A stretch of DNA of 64,000 nucleotides from Hyphococcus sp. (GTDB lineage Bacteria; Pseudomonadota; Alphaproteobacteria; Caulobacterales; Parvularculaceae). The notes under the pieces are model-generated. The model was given only the letters and a program-made list of their open reading frames with translations. It did not search any database and had not been told where the DNA came from. The stretch covers positions 1 through 64,000 of the forward strand of contig JANQON010000006.1 of assembly GCA_028289605.1 (NCBI GenBank), given 5' to 3'. Positions 1 through 10,600 of the stretch are shown here, piece by piece; position 1 is the stretch's first letter; every line of letters starts with the position of its first letter. The translations under genes were made by a program, and so were the position numbers.

Positions 1-3000
1 CAGCGCCGCGATCGTTCCGCGGTTCTCAAGCCGGTTGGTCGCCCCGTCCGTAAAGCGCACGCCCGCGCCGGCGCCCGATCCGCCGGTCACGGCGCCGTCG
101 GCGCCGATGGTCACCGCATTGGAAGACCCCGCCGCCGCGACAACATGCACGCCAACGCCGTCGGCGCCTTGCGCCGTCACCGCGCCGTTGGCGCTGACGG
201 TAATGTCGCCCTCGCTTTCAACGTAAGCATAGATCGCATCGCCGCTGCCCGTGACGTCGCCGATCGCCGTCGTCCCGCCGATATCGATGGAGCCTGTTCC
301 CGAAGAAACATAGATACCAGGGCCGTCGGCTCCCGTGACGCCGCCGTTGAGCCCGACGCCCTGGATCGACACGTCGCCGCCGTCGCTGACGGCGTAAATC
401 CCGATGCCGCCGGTTCCAAGGATCTTATCGACGCCGGAGATGGTGATGGCGCCGCCTTGCGAAGCAAGATCGAGCCCGTCGCCGTCCTCGCCCGTCACGC
501 TGTCGAGGTTTTGAACGGTGAGGGCCGCGCCGACAGTTCTCAGATAGGTTCCATCCGCCGCGCCAACGATGGCGCCGGATGATCCCTGTACGGTAATTGT
601 CGATTCCGCGTCTGACGATGATGCGGTAACGCCGGCGCCGCTGCCGCCCGTCACTGTCGCCGCCGCGCCGAGGGTGATCATTGTGTCGCCGGTTCCGTTG
701 ATGACCGAGCGAACGCCCACCGTCCCGCCATAAACGTCGCCGTTCGCCGTGATCGTCACGTCGCCGTCGGTGGCGTAGGCGTCAACGCCGTAGCTGGTCT
801 GTCCGGTCACGTCGCCGGATAGATCAATGACGATGTTGCCGGAGCCTTCTCCGGTTGACGCGTAAACGCCGACGCCCCCGGCGGTCACGTCGCCGTCGGA
901 CACAATCGAAACGTCGGTCCCATCGTCTTCCACATACGCCTTGATCCCGACGCCGTCGTCATCGTTGTCGACGGTGATGTTCCCGGTGGAGTTGATGCTG
1001 ATCGTCCCGACGCCGCGAGCGTAGATCCCCCTTGCATCCTCTTCGGCGGCCGCTTCGATGTCGCCCACCGACGTCACCGCAACGTCGCTATAGTTGGAGG
1101 TGGCGATAATGCCGTCGTAATAGCCCGAAACATCGCCGTCCGAAACGATCGTCACGTCGCCTTCATAGGCGTAAGCGGTGATTCCCGCGCCGTCGTCGCC
1201 CGAAACGGCGCCGGTCGAGTCGATCCGGACGCCGCCGCTTGCTACACCGGGCAAAGGAAGACGTACGGCGCGGGCGTTGATGCCGTGGAGCCCGCCGGAA
1301 ACCGTCCCGTTGGAGACAATATCGATATCCCCGCCCCGGCTTAACGCATAAACGCCGTACCCTTCCGATCCCTTCGCCTCTATGTCTGCGGCGGATCGGA
1401 TGGTGACGTCGCCGTCGCCGCCGGAAGACGCTTTGATCCCGAATCCGCCTTCGGCGTTTCCGGCCGTGATGTCAGCCTCCGCCCCGACGGTGACAGTGAC
1501 GGCGCCGTCTTCGCTTTCAGCCCGAACGCCCGCGTAGCCGGCTGCGACGGCGCCGTAGACGCCGACCGCAACGGTCCCGTATTCGCTGGTGGAGGACGCG
1601 CCGACGCCGACGCCGCTGGCCCCGACCGTGACGGCGCCGAAGGAATCAACGGCGACGTTGTCGCCGCTCGAAAACGCGCGAATGCCATAGCCGTCGCCCC
1701 CCGCGATGATATCGGCGGCGGAGTCGATTGTAATGGCGCCGGTGGCGGAATATGCATAGACGCCGTAGCTCTCGCCGCCCGCGGTGATGGACCCGGAGAC
1801 GTCGATCGTAATGGCGCCGCCGCCGGCGTGTTTCGCGTAAATGCCGTGTGTTTCATCGCCAACGGTGATGGCGCTGGACGACTCGATTGAAATGGTCCCG
1901 CCAGATGCGGTCGCCTCAATGCCGCGATCGCCCGCAATAATGTACTCACCGAAAGATTTCACCGACACGCCGGCGGCGCCTTCGACGTCGATCCCGTCAA
2001 AGCCCGCATCGATGCCGCCATAGGACGTCACCGACGCAGAGCCTTGGCTGGAGGATGCAGAGATCCCGTCCTGTTCCGCATCAACGTCGCCGCGCGACGT
2101 GATTAACGCGTTGCCTTGACCGGATCTCGCAACGATTCCGTCGAAGCCCGCATTGATGCCGCCATAAGACGTCACCGTGGTATTGCTTTGACCGGAGGCC
2201 GCGTAGACGCCGTCGGCCGACGCCTCGATGTTCCCGCCCTTAACGACGACCGTCGCTGCGCCAGTAGAGGCGAGCATAGAGATGCCGCGTCCGCCGTTGA
2301 CGACGATGTTGCCGTCAGATGTTACCGACGCGGCGCCCAGCGCATCAGCGCGGATGCCCACAGTTCCGGCTGTGATGTTCCCGGTCGATTCCACCGTCGC
2401 CCTGGAAGAACCCTCAATATCGATGCCGCGGCTGCCGGCCGTAATGTCGCCGTCCGACACAACGGACACTGCGCCGCCGTCGGAATTCGCATAGACGCCC
2501 TTTTCGACCGCCTGGATATTCCCCGTCGACGTCAGCGATATATCGCCGGACGATTCTTGATAGGCGAAAATCCCGGCGCCCACGTCGCCCGTGACGGTAA
2601 TGTCGCTCGTGGAGTTGAGGGTCAGGGAGCCGGCGCCGTCCATATTGAAATCGACGCCGTCGGCGGAGCGGGCCACGATGCCTTGGCCGTTGGTGTCGAT
2701 CGTCACCACGATATTTTCATCGCCGGAGACGTCGGCATAGACGGCGTCCACCCCAATCGCCGGGGCGATTGCGTTTGTCGGGTTCCGGACGGTGATATTG
2801 GTGAGGTCGGCGCCCGTCGTGAACTCGAGACCGTCGTCGAGATCGCCTTCGCAGACCACCGAATTTTCGTCTGCGTCGTAGTCGCATTGAGACGGAACAG
2901 TCCCCGGCGGATTGACGATGATGGCTTGCGCCCGCGCCGGCGACGGGAGCGCTGCGAGGCTCAGCGCACAGGCCGCCGCGCCGGCGAGAAGCGCAGGCCG

Positions 3001-3054
3001 GAGCGCGTTGCGCGCGCCCTGCTCAACCCACTCGCCGTCTATCGGCAGGCCCAT
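1..3054 (-). CDS. Giant repetitive beta-helix surface adhesin, partial (N-terminal about 1018 residues)
   Basis: The reading frame is open from an ATG at 3054 to the window edge with no stop (I read the whole frame). It begins with an extended signal peptide: about 20 residues of hydrophilic leader, then an Ala/Leu-rich core ending in PARAQ. After that the protein is Gly/Asp/Val/Ser-rich repeats, roughly 25-28 residues each, of the form GDITAGxxGIYAxSxxGxVTVxS, repeated some 30 times. This is the look of a right-handed beta-helix passenger as in type V autotransporters or haemagglutinin-like exoproteins. No autotransporter beta-barrel is visible because the C-terminus lies outside the window, so the secretion route is unknown. 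A role at the cell surface is inferred. Asn and Thr are frequent and Cys is nearly absent after the first 60 residues. Confidence 0.85.
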   Translation of the reverse strand, partial: MGLPIDGEWVEQGARNALRPALLAGAAACALSLAALPSPARAQAIIVNPPGTVPSQCDYDADENSVVCEGDLDDGLEFTTGADLTNITVRNPTNAIAPAIGVDAVYADVSGDENIVVTIDTNGQGIVARSADGVDFNMDGAGSLTLNSTSDITVTGDVGAGIFAYQESSGDISLTSTGNIQAVEKGVYANSDGGAVSVVSDGDITAGSRGIDIEGSSRATVESTGNITAGTVGIRADALGAASVTSDGNIVVNGGRGISMLASTGAATVVVKGGNIEASADGVYAASGQSNTTVTSYGGINAGFDGIVARSGQGNALITSRGDVDAEQDGISASSSQGSASVTSYGGIDAGFDGIDVEGAAGVSVKSFGEYIIAGDRGIEATASGGTISIESSSAITVGDETHGIYAKHAGGGAITIDVSGSITAGGESYGVYAYSATGAITIDSAADIIAGGDGYGIRAFSSGDNVAVDSFGAVTVGASGVGVGASSTSEYGTVAVGVYGAVAAGYAGVRAESEDGAVTVTVGAEADITAGNAEGGFGIKASSGGDGDVTIRSAADIEAKGSEGYGVYALSRGGDIDIVSNGTVSGGLHGINARAVRLPLPGVASGGVRIDSTGAVSGDDGAGITAYAYEGDVTIVSDGDVSGYYDGIIATSNYSDVAVTSVGDIEAAAEEDARGIYARGVGTISINSTGNITVDNDDDGVGIKAYVEDDGTDVSIVSDGDVTAGGVGVYASTGEGSGNIVIDLSGDVTGQTSYGVDAYATDGDVTITANGDVYGGTVGVRSVINGTGDTMITLGAAATVTGGSGAGVTASSSDAESTITVQGSSGAIVGAADGTYLRTVGAALTVQNLDSVTGEDGDGLDLASQGGAITISGVDKILGTGGIGIYAVSDGGDVSIQGVGLNGGVTGADGPGIYVSSGTGSIDIGGTTAIGDVTGSGDAIYAYVESEGDITVSANGAVTAQGADGVGVHVVAAAGSSNAVTIGADGAVTGGSGAGAGVRFTDGATNRLENRGTIAAL

Positions 3055-3810
3055 ATTCGCGCGCCGTGACGACAATACCGGCGCCGAGACGGCTCGGCGA
3101 ACCGTTGCACTAAACGCGCCCGTTTCGCGTTCGGGATCGAGTTCGCATTTCGCATCCGCGACGCCTGCCTCTGTCTGTGTTCGGCGCCCGGCCTGATCGC
3201 GACCCGGAACGTTTTTCGTAGCGCTTTTCAAAGCGCGACGCTTTGAAGCGTCGGCGCGGCGGCTGCGGCCCATAACCCGATAATCCCCTTGCTGCGCTCA
3301 AGCCGCCGCCCCGCGACATCTCCGGTCCTGTTTGACAGACGACCGGCGACGACCGCGGAAAACCCGACCGCCCCCCGGAACACGCATGAAACGCCCATCC
3401 CTCAACAGCCGGACCAACGACATGCCCGAATCAATGTTACGTCGTGTTAACCAAAATTTACGAAGTGATTTGTGCACCAGAACCGGCCGGCGGTAATGGA
3501 CTGCCGCTGCTCAAAACGTGCAGGTAACATGAGTATTAGCTGCATATTTCGCTAACACTTCAATTTCTGGCCAAAAGCGGCCTTCAAAACCGGCCAGGTT
3601 AGTTGAGCGCCCTCGCCGCCGTGGTTACAGATTCAGGACAACATGGTGAATTCGATTCGTTGTCCGCACATTTTGTGACCGCAACACCGTCCGATCATTG
3701 CACGACTGACGCTTTCGACGTCTTGTTCGCATCGGCGGGGGGACAGGGGACGGATTTTTTGATCTTCCCGGCGCTGTGCAACAGCGCGCTGCAATTGATT
3801 AGAGGTATCC
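3055..3810. promoter_or_regulatory. Divergent intergenic region, 756 bp
   Basis: This gap separates the adhesin (minus) from the TIGR03032-type gene (plus) and must hold both promoters. It contains two adjacent perfect palindromes (3221-3252). It also has an AT-richer stretch at about 3430-3560 with TTAACC and AAATTTAC, likely the promoter zone. The short ORFs on both strands here have Arg- or Pro-rich translations, no good ribosome site and no recognisable family, so I call no gene. Confidence 0.5.
3221..3252. repeat. Two abutting short palindromes
   Basis: GCGCTTT-TC-AAAGCGC (3221-3236) is followed directly by GACGCTT-TG-AAGCGTC (3237-3252). Each is a 7-bp perfect inverted repeat with a 2-base centre, and the two share the core CGCTTT/AAAGCG. 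They lie about 170 bp upstream of the adhesin start and could be a double operator site. This is based on symmetry only. Confidence 0.4.
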
Positions 3811-5076
3811 TTGACAGAAATTGGACTAAAGACCGCCGCATCCCGCGATTCGGACGACGCCGCTGACGCCATTGACGACTCGCCGGACGAGTCGGGGAAA
3901 GACAAGGCGCCTTCGGCCGCGCCGGACGCCGAGGCGGCGCCGACCGAGCAAGACGCTCCAGCAGACAAGGACGTCCCGGCGGACAAAGACAACGCCGCTG
4001 ACAAAGACGCCAAGCCGCAAGGCAAAATCGGCGCGCCCCTAACGCCCGCGAACATCTCTTGCTCGCGCGGCTTTGCAAATTGGCTGAGAGCCAACCATGT
4101 GAGTCTCGCCTTGTCGTCCTATCAGACAGGGCGGCTCTACCTGGTTGGCGTTCGTCCCGACGGACGCGTGCATTTTCACGAAGCGGGGGTCGGCCGCGCC
4201 ATGGGCCTCTGGGCCGATCCGCAGCGGATGTTGTTGGGCACAAAAAACCAGCTGATCCGGTTTGAAAACGTGCTCGGGCCCGGCCAGCGCGTGGGAGAGT
4301 CAGACGCGCACTACGTCGCGCGGGTCTGTCACACGACGGGCGATCTCGACATCCACGATATCGCCGTGCGCGACGACGGCGTCATCGTCTTCGCCAACAC
4401 CTCTTATTCGTGCCTCGCCTCGCTGCATGCGACGCACTCCTTCACGCCGGTATGGAAACCGCCCTTCATTTCCAAGCTGGCGGCGGAAGATCGCTGCCAC
4501 CTCAACGGCATCGCCATGAAAGACGGCAAACCGGCTTTCGTCACGGCGACAAGCCGCGCCGACGTGGTCGCCGGGTGGCGCGAACGGCGCGAAGCCGGGG
4601 GCTGCGTCATCGACGTTGAGTCGAATGAAATCGTGACCGAAAAGCTGTCGATGCCCCATTCCCCGCGCTGGCGCGACGGCGCTTTGTGGGTGCTCAACTC
4701 AGGCACCGGCCATATCGGCACGGTCAATCTAAAAAGCGGCGCCTTCGAACCATTCGCCTTTTTGCCCGGATTCGTGCGCGGTCTGGCGTTCCACAACAAC
4801 CATGCGATTGTCGGGCTGTCCCTGCCGCGGGACGGATCGTTCGCCGGCCTGCAGCTCGATGACGAGCTGAAAAAACGCGACGGCGAGCCATGGTGCGGCG
4901 TTCAGATTTTGAGTCTCACGACCGGCGACGTCGTCGCCTGGGTGCGGTTTGAAACGGCCGTGACAGAGCTTCTCGACGTCTGCGCGATCCCCGGGGTGAG
5001 TCTCGCCTCAACGACGGTCATGGCGTCGCCGGACATCGATACGCTGATCACCATGGCGTCCCCAGCGCCGGCGTGA
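3811..5076 (+). CDS. TIGR03032 (DUF4915) family protein
   Basis: The 421-residue product has a low-complexity acidic N-terminus (residues 1-70) with three PADKD/AADKD units. A conserved domain follows, starting near NISCSRGFANWLRANHVSLA. The domain has beta-propeller-like strands (SYQTGRLYLVG, HFHEAGVGRAMGLWA, DIHDIAV, CHLNGIAM, MPHSPRWRDGALWVLNSGTG, FLPGFVRGLAF), which I recognise as the TIGR03032 pattern; members have no established function. I chose the TTG start because AGAGG sits 5 bases before it and the next in-frame ATG (4201) would remove conserved sequence. There is no signal peptide, so it is probably cytoplasmic. It converges with the penicillin acylase gene, 25 bp away. In-frame GTG starts were not examined exhaustively. 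Confidence 0.75.
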   Translation: MTEIGLKTAASRDSDDAADAIDDSPDESGKDKAPSAAPDAEAAPTEQDAPADKDVPADKDNAADKDAKPQGKIGAPLTPANISCSRGFANWLRANHVSLALSSYQTGRLYLVGVRPDGRVHFHEAGVGRAMGLWADPQRMLLGTKNQLIRFENVLGPGQRVGESDAHYVARVCHTTGDLDIHDIAVRDDGVIVFANTSYSCLASLHATHSFTPVWKPPFISKLAAEDRCHLNGIAMKDGKPAFVTATSRADVVAGWRERREAGGCVIDVESNEIVTEKLSMPHSPRWRDGALWVLNSGTGHIGTVNLKSGAFEPFAFLPGFVRGLAFHNNHAIVGLSLPRDGSFAGLQLDDELKKRDGEPWCGVQILSLTTGDVVAWVRFETAVTELLDVCAIPGVSLASTTVMASPDIDTLITMASPAPA

Positions 5077-5101
5077 GGCGCCTCTTACGGCTAAGGCGTC
5101 G

Positions 5102-7537
5102 CTAGTCGTCCGGCGCCGTCAGTACAAGGACAGACGCCGCGTTCGCCTCGATCGCTTCGTCGCTGAACCACCAATAGGTCGCGGCCGCGTCTTCGTCCGA
5201 CCATAGCGCCGTCTGGTCGGCGAGATGGGGATGAAACGTTCGCCCGACCGCGCCGCCCGGCAATACCGCGCGGACCTTGTCCGGATCATTCAAGTCCGCC
5301 GTCATCCGCAGCGACGCTGTCCATTTCGAATCGAACGGTTCGTCATAAGGATAAAGCGCGCGCAGAAGGGTTTCTCCCGAGCCGGACATCTGAACGTTTC
5401 GGTTGCCCGTCAGTCGTCCAACCAGGCCGTCCCGCCGCAGCGGCCCGCGAAAGCGCAGCTGATGGACCTCGCCCCAGCGCCACTTGGAACGATCTCGTCC
5501 ATAGGCGGCGGCAAGCCGTTCCAAAGCGGTTTTTCCGGCGCGCCGGATGATCGCATCAAGGTCCTCCGCTTCCGGCGTGCGCTGGTCGTCGAACCAGGGT
5601 GAGTCGCCCGCCCGCACCATCGCGGTAAACCGTTCCTGCCACACATACCAGTTGGACAAATAGGCCGCTGTGGCGTCGGGCCCGAGTTCGTCTTCAAAGG
5701 TCAATTGCGCCAACTGCCGTGAGACTTCCTGGAACAGGGTCGGCGCCAGTTCGCGAGCGTCATCGCGGTAATCCCAGTTGGAAAGAATCTCGCCGATCTC
5801 GCGAAGCGCCGCATCGTCTGCGTCCGCCAACGCCGCGGCGAGAATGGGCGCAATGTCGCGCGCAAAAAGATTGAGCGTGTCGTATTGCGCCGCCCAGGCG
5901 TCGTCGGCCGTCACGCGCGGCGCATCAAAGAGCTCTCGCATGCGACGATAGCGGAAGGCCGGCGATGCGAAGGTCGTATAGACATAAGGATAGTCCGCCG
6001 GCGCGGTCATGTGGTTTGCGCTTCCCGTCCAACCGCGCGCAGGATCAACCTCTCCGGGCATCTGATCGGCCGGGATCCGCCCGCCCCAGTTATCGACCCC
6101 GTCCGCGATGGGAAACGGCGCCATACCGTCGCCGCGCAGACGTATCGGCGCAACGCCGCTCGCGCGCCGCCCGATCCGGCCGTATACATCCCCCACAACG
6201 AAATTCAGCGACACGATGCTCGCAGTTTCGACGGCCGCCAGCGCTTCATCAACGTTTGTCGCGGCCATCAGGGCTTCGACGCCAAGATCCGATCCCATAT
6301 ATTCCGCCGACGCCCAACGCATCGACATTACCGCGCCGCCGTCGGGCTCCCCATTGTGATCAGTAACAACCGGTCCTCGGCGGGTCAGCCTGACAATGAA
6401 TTGTTCATCCCGAAACCCTCCGTCAGCCTTGTCGTCCTTTACGCGGATGACCTCGGTGTGCGTTTCGAATGGATAGGACTGATCGCCTTCCAGATAGCGA
6501 TTGGGATCGTCTGGATCGACGGTTTCGATATATAGGTCCACGGCGTCGGAATACGCGTTGGTCACGCCAAACGCGACGTGCTCGTTGCGTCCGATCAAGA
6601 CGCCGGGGAGGCCGGCGCTGACCCCGACGATACGCATGCTCGGCGTGATCAGCCCGACAGGATGCCAAGGCCCCGGCAGTATCCGGCTGTCGAGATGCGG
6701 ATCGTTTGTGACAATCGCCGCGCGCGAACCGGCTTTGGCGCCGCTGATCGCCCAGTTATTGCTGCCGCCAACGCCTTGCCGGCGCCACCCCCCTTTTGTC
6801 CATCCCGCTGGTGCGGCCGTCCGCCCAGCCCAGCGCTGCGGCGTTGGCGTCGCCGCGCGTTCCCCAGTGGAGAGAGACGGGTCGTCCGGATTTACAGTAA
6901 GCGGAGCAATTTGCCGGAATACGTCCGCGCCCGCGGTTTCGATGACGTGGTGCGCGATCAGTTCTGCGTCGAAGTTCGCCGAACTCGCCCAACCGAGAAA
7001 ATAAATGACAGCAAGAACGTCTGTTACAGTCCACGGTTCCGGCGCATAACCGGCGAGCTTAAACTCCATCGGATGCGTATTCGACCGCGAAGCGATGTAG
7101 GCGTTAAGGCCGTCTACATAAGCCGCCACGCTGGCATGCGCAGTCGGTGAAAGCAGCGACGCCTGGCGTTCGCCGAGACGATGAAACCCGATCACCCGGG
7201 CTTCGCGATCCAGATTGAGAATGACGTCGTTGTCGCCGGCGCCGAAGACTTCCGACAACCGACCGACAGCCGCCCGCTTTGCGGCTTCCAGTTGAAACAG
7301 CCGATCCTGGCCGGCGACGAAGCCCTGAGCGCGCAGCGCGTCCTCGATGCTTTCTGCAAAAATGTAGGGCGTCGCCATGTCGTCGCGCACCACGCGCACG
7401 GGAGCCTTCAAACCGGGCACCTCAAGCTTTCCTGTCGTTTGCCGGTCATTTGATCCGGGCAGGAAAAGCCACGCTGACAAAAGGACGATCGCGGCCAGGA
7501 CCGCGCCGCCAATTAAGAGTCTAACAGCCCAACGCAC
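5102..7537 (-). CDS. Penicillin acylase family protein (Ntn hydrolase)
   Basis: The 811-residue product is an S45-type N-terminal nucleophile amidohydrolase. An N-terminal membrane/signal segment (residues 5-27) precedes the alpha-chain motif RVVRDDMATPYIFA and the GFVAGQDRLFQLEAAKR segment. The spacer ends at GGSNNW, where Ser259 would become the new N-terminus after autocleavage. The beta chain continues with ISGAKAGSRAAIVTNDPHL and LPGVLIGRNEHVAFGVTN, all typical of the family. The length matches periplasmic aculeacin or acyl-homoserine-lactone acylases, but the substrate cannot be read from sequence. The GTG start has a strong GGAGGAG six bases upstream. It follows the BNR lipoprotein gene on the same strand with a 100-bp gap. 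Confidence 0.9.
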   Translation of the reverse strand: MRWAVRLLIGGAVLAAIVLLSAWLFLPGSNDRQTTGKLEVPGLKAPVRVVRDDMATPYIFAESIEDALRAQGFVAGQDRLFQLEAAKRAAVGRLSEVFGAGDNDVILNLDREARVIGFHRLGERQASLLSPTAHASVAAYVDGLNAYIASRSNTHPMEFKLAGYAPEPWTVTDVLAVIYFLGWASSANFDAELIAHHVIETAGADVFRQIAPLTVNPDDPSLSTGERAATPTPQRWAGRTAAPAGWTKGGWRRQGVGGSNNWAISGAKAGSRAAIVTNDPHLDSRILPGPWHPVGLITPSMRIVGVSAGLPGVLIGRNEHVAFGVTNAYSDAVDLYIETVDPDDPNRYLEGDQSYPFETHTEVIRVKDDKADGGFRDEQFIVRLTRRGPVVTDHNGEPDGGAVMSMRWASAEYMGSDLGVEALMAATNVDEALAAVETASIVSLNFVVGDVYGRIGRRASGVAPIRLRGDGMAPFPIADGVDNWGGRIPADQMPGEVDPARGWTGSANHMTAPADYPYVYTTFASPAFRYRRMRELFDAPRVTADDAWAAQYDTLNLFARDIAPILAAALADADDAALREIGEILSNWDYRDDARELAPTLFQEVSRQLAQLTFEDELGPDATAAYLSNWYVWQERFTAMVRAGDSPWFDDQRTPEAEDLDAIIRRAGKTALERLAAAYGRDRSKWRWGEVHQLRFRGPLRRDGLVGRLTGNRNVQMSGSGETLLRALYPYDEPFDSKWTASLRMTADLNDPDKVRAVLPGGAVGRTFHPHLADQTALWSDEDAAATYWWFSDEAIEANAASVLVLTAPDD

Positions 7538-7637
7538 GGGTTACTCCTCCGACTTGGCGCCCATCGCGGACCTGCGCGCACCGGCCGGCCGACAACGGCG
7601 CGCGGTCGATATCGCCCAGCCGCGTCGATCCATCAGA

Positions 7638-10600
7638 TTATTCCAGATCCGGATTCGGGATAGCTGCACCCGGCGTCCACGGGGCGCCGGCGGCGAGCAG
7701 CGCCGTCTCAAATTCCGGAATCGTCGTCTCCTGAAGCGTATTGATCCGCTGGCGGATGGCCTCGAAATCGCTTTCCGCATATTCGAGAAGCTGACGGTGC
7801 GTTTGCGTCGGACCATAAGTTGAGTACGCGGTGCCCACCAGCACCTTGTTGATGCGGCTGAGGACGGTCGCCGGCGTATCCTGTCCAACGGAGGCCATCG
7901 CCTGATTGCCTTTCAACTCTGAAATCAACGCATTGAGTTCCGTTCGGATGGCGCGCCATTGCTGGTCCAGCTCCGCCGGCGCGGCGCGAGACCGCAGCAA
8001 CGCGACTTTTAGATTATCGGTCTTTTCCTTGAGATGGTCTGTGGTCTGATCAGCCGCGGTGACGCTGCGTTGCAGATTCGCCAGCTGTTCCCAGAAGGCG
8101 ACGACTGTTTCCATGTCGGCCCCCGGTAAGGCGCCTTCGCGCAGTCGCGCAACCTCAAAAGGCCGCGCCGGCGCAAGCTCTGTGGTCACGCCGTCAACAA
8201 CTTTGGACAACGATACGGTGTATGTTCCCGGCGCCGCCAAGAAGCCCTGCAACTCATCGTTCGGATAGCCGGGTTCGGTGCCAACAGCTTCGGTCGGCGG
8301 AAACCGCAAATCCCATGACACGCGGTGAAATCCCTGCCCGGTCGGCCCTTCCAGGCGCCGCACCGTGTTGCCGTCGCTGTCGCGTACGGTAAGCCAGATT
8401 TCCGGTTTGACCTCGAGCATTTCTCGCTCGCTTTCGTCAAAACCGGCGAACGGCGTATCTCTCCAGTCTTCGTCCCAGCCCTCTTCAGATTCCTGGCGCA
8501 TTTCTTCGCGGGTCTGCAGGCCCTCTTTGAGATAATAGGTGAAGACGGCGCCGAAAGGCGGATTCGGGGCGCGGTAATAACTGTGACCCTGGGACCCGCC
8601 GCCGTCGAAGGCGAGCGGGTGACGCTCCATGTACCACCAGGCGCGACGCCCCGGAAACAGCAACGCATCTTGCTCAAGCGCAGCCTCATCGATGTCGCGC
8701 AAGGCAGTGTAATCGTCGAGAATAAAGAACCCGCGCCCGAACGACGCGGCGACCACGTCGTTTTCGCGGCGCTGGATCGTGACGTCGCGGAATGAAATCG
8801 TCGGGACGCCGCCGTTGAGCTCGACCCATTTGCCGCCGCCGTCGACGGTGAAAAACAAACCGAACTCGGTGGCGGCGAACATCAGGCCTGGATCCACATG
8901 ATCCTGCACCACGCGCCAGACAAGATGACGGTCCGGCAAGTCGCCGGCGATCGACGTCCAGGTTCGGCCGCGATCGACGCTTTTCAAAAGATACGGCGCA
9001 TAGTCGCCGTATTTGTGATTGTCGAGCGCGACATAGACCGTGTCCGCATCGTGCAGGTCCGCGCGAATGTCGTTGACGAAAGCCGTCGCCGGAACGCCGG
9101 GCAACGAACCGACGTTGACGCGCGTCCAGGTCGCGCCGCCGTCGCTGGTGGTTTGAATGACGCCGTCGTCGGTGCCGACATAAAGAATGTTCTCGTCGAG
9201 GGGCGATTCACCGACCGAGGTAATCGTGTTGTACTGAGACATCGCCAGAAAATCCCAGCCCGCGTCCCAGGACCATTGCCGGCCCATGATCGGCAGCAGC
9301 ATGCGATCCTCATTGCGCGTCAGGTCGCCGGAAATCGCGGTCCAGGAATCGCCGCGATTGTCGGACCGCCAAACGCGATAAGAGGCAAAGTAGAGCCGTT
9401 TCGGATCATGTGCGCTGACCAGGATGGGCGCGTCCCAATTATACCGCTCCACGCCTTCGCCGGGCTCGGCCTGGGGCTGGATATGGACGATTTCGCCGGT
9501 GGTGCGATCATGGCGGACGAGATTTCCCTCCTGCCACTCAGCATACATAATATCCGGGTTTCCGGGCTCAACCGCCGATTGGTGACCGTCGGCGAACAGC
9601 GTAATGAACCAGTCGGAATTGCGGATGCCGTGACGATTGTCGGTCCGCGACGGCCCGCCCTGCGAGTTGTTATCCTGCGTACCGCCGTAAACAAGATAAA
9701 AGGGTTCGGTGTCGTCGACAGCGACTTTGTAGAATTGAGTGACCGGCATGTTGTCAATGAAGCGCCACGACTTTTCGCCGTCGTAGCTTTCATAAAGGCC
9801 GCCGTCCGAGCCGACGAGAATGTAGTCAGGATCATCCGGATGAAACGCGATGGCGTGATCGTCAACGTGTTTGTATTCATTGTTGATGTCGCGCCAGGTG
9901 GCGCCGCCGTCTTCGGAAACCTGACTTGTGTTGCTGACGAGATAGAGCCGGTCAAACTTGTGCGGGCTGGTGTAGAGTTCTTGATAGTAATGGGGCCCGG
10001 TTCCGGCGCCGACGGCGTCGGACATTTTTTCCCATGACGCGCCCCGTGTCTCGGACCGCCAGACGCCGCCCGTACGCCGATTGAGTTCGATGGCGGCGTA
10101 GACCACGTCAGGGTTCTGATAAGAGATCGCAAGCCCGATCTTGCCCATGTTGCCTTCGGGAAGTCCGTTGGTGAGCTCTGACCACGTTTCGCCGCCGTCT
10201 TCCGACACGTGGATTCCGGACTCCGGACCGCCGCCCACATAGGCCGCCACTGTACGGTGATGCTGCCAAGTCGCCGCATAAAGGCGGTCAGGATTTCGCG
10301 GATCGGCAATAACGTCCGTCACGCCGGTCCATTCGCCTGCAGACAGAATGTTGTTCCATGTCTCGCCGCCGTCCGTTGTTTTGTAGAGGCCGCGTTCGCC
10401 GCCGCTGGACCACAGCGGACCTTGCGCAGCGACAAACACCGTATTGGGATCTTCCGGGTGGACGATGATTTTGGAAATGTGATTGGTGTCGGTAAGCCCG
10501 AGATGGGTCCAGGTGTCGCCGCCGTCAATGGAACGATAGATCCCGTCGCCGAATCCCACGTGACGCCCGCCGACATTCTCTCCTGTACCGACCCAAACGG

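Noticed and set aside
2116-3069. Plus-strand ORF of 317 codons over the adhesin
   Set aside because: It is the reverse of a high-GC repeat region; the minus frame has a signal peptide and repeat domain, and this one is Arg/Asp-rich with no family.
3110-3319. Short minus ORF upstream of the adhesin
   Set aside because: Very Arg-rich, no ribosome site.
8898-10037. Plus-strand ORF of 379 codons opposite the BNR lipoprotein
   Set aside because: Shadow frame of a large protein gene; no ribosome site or family.
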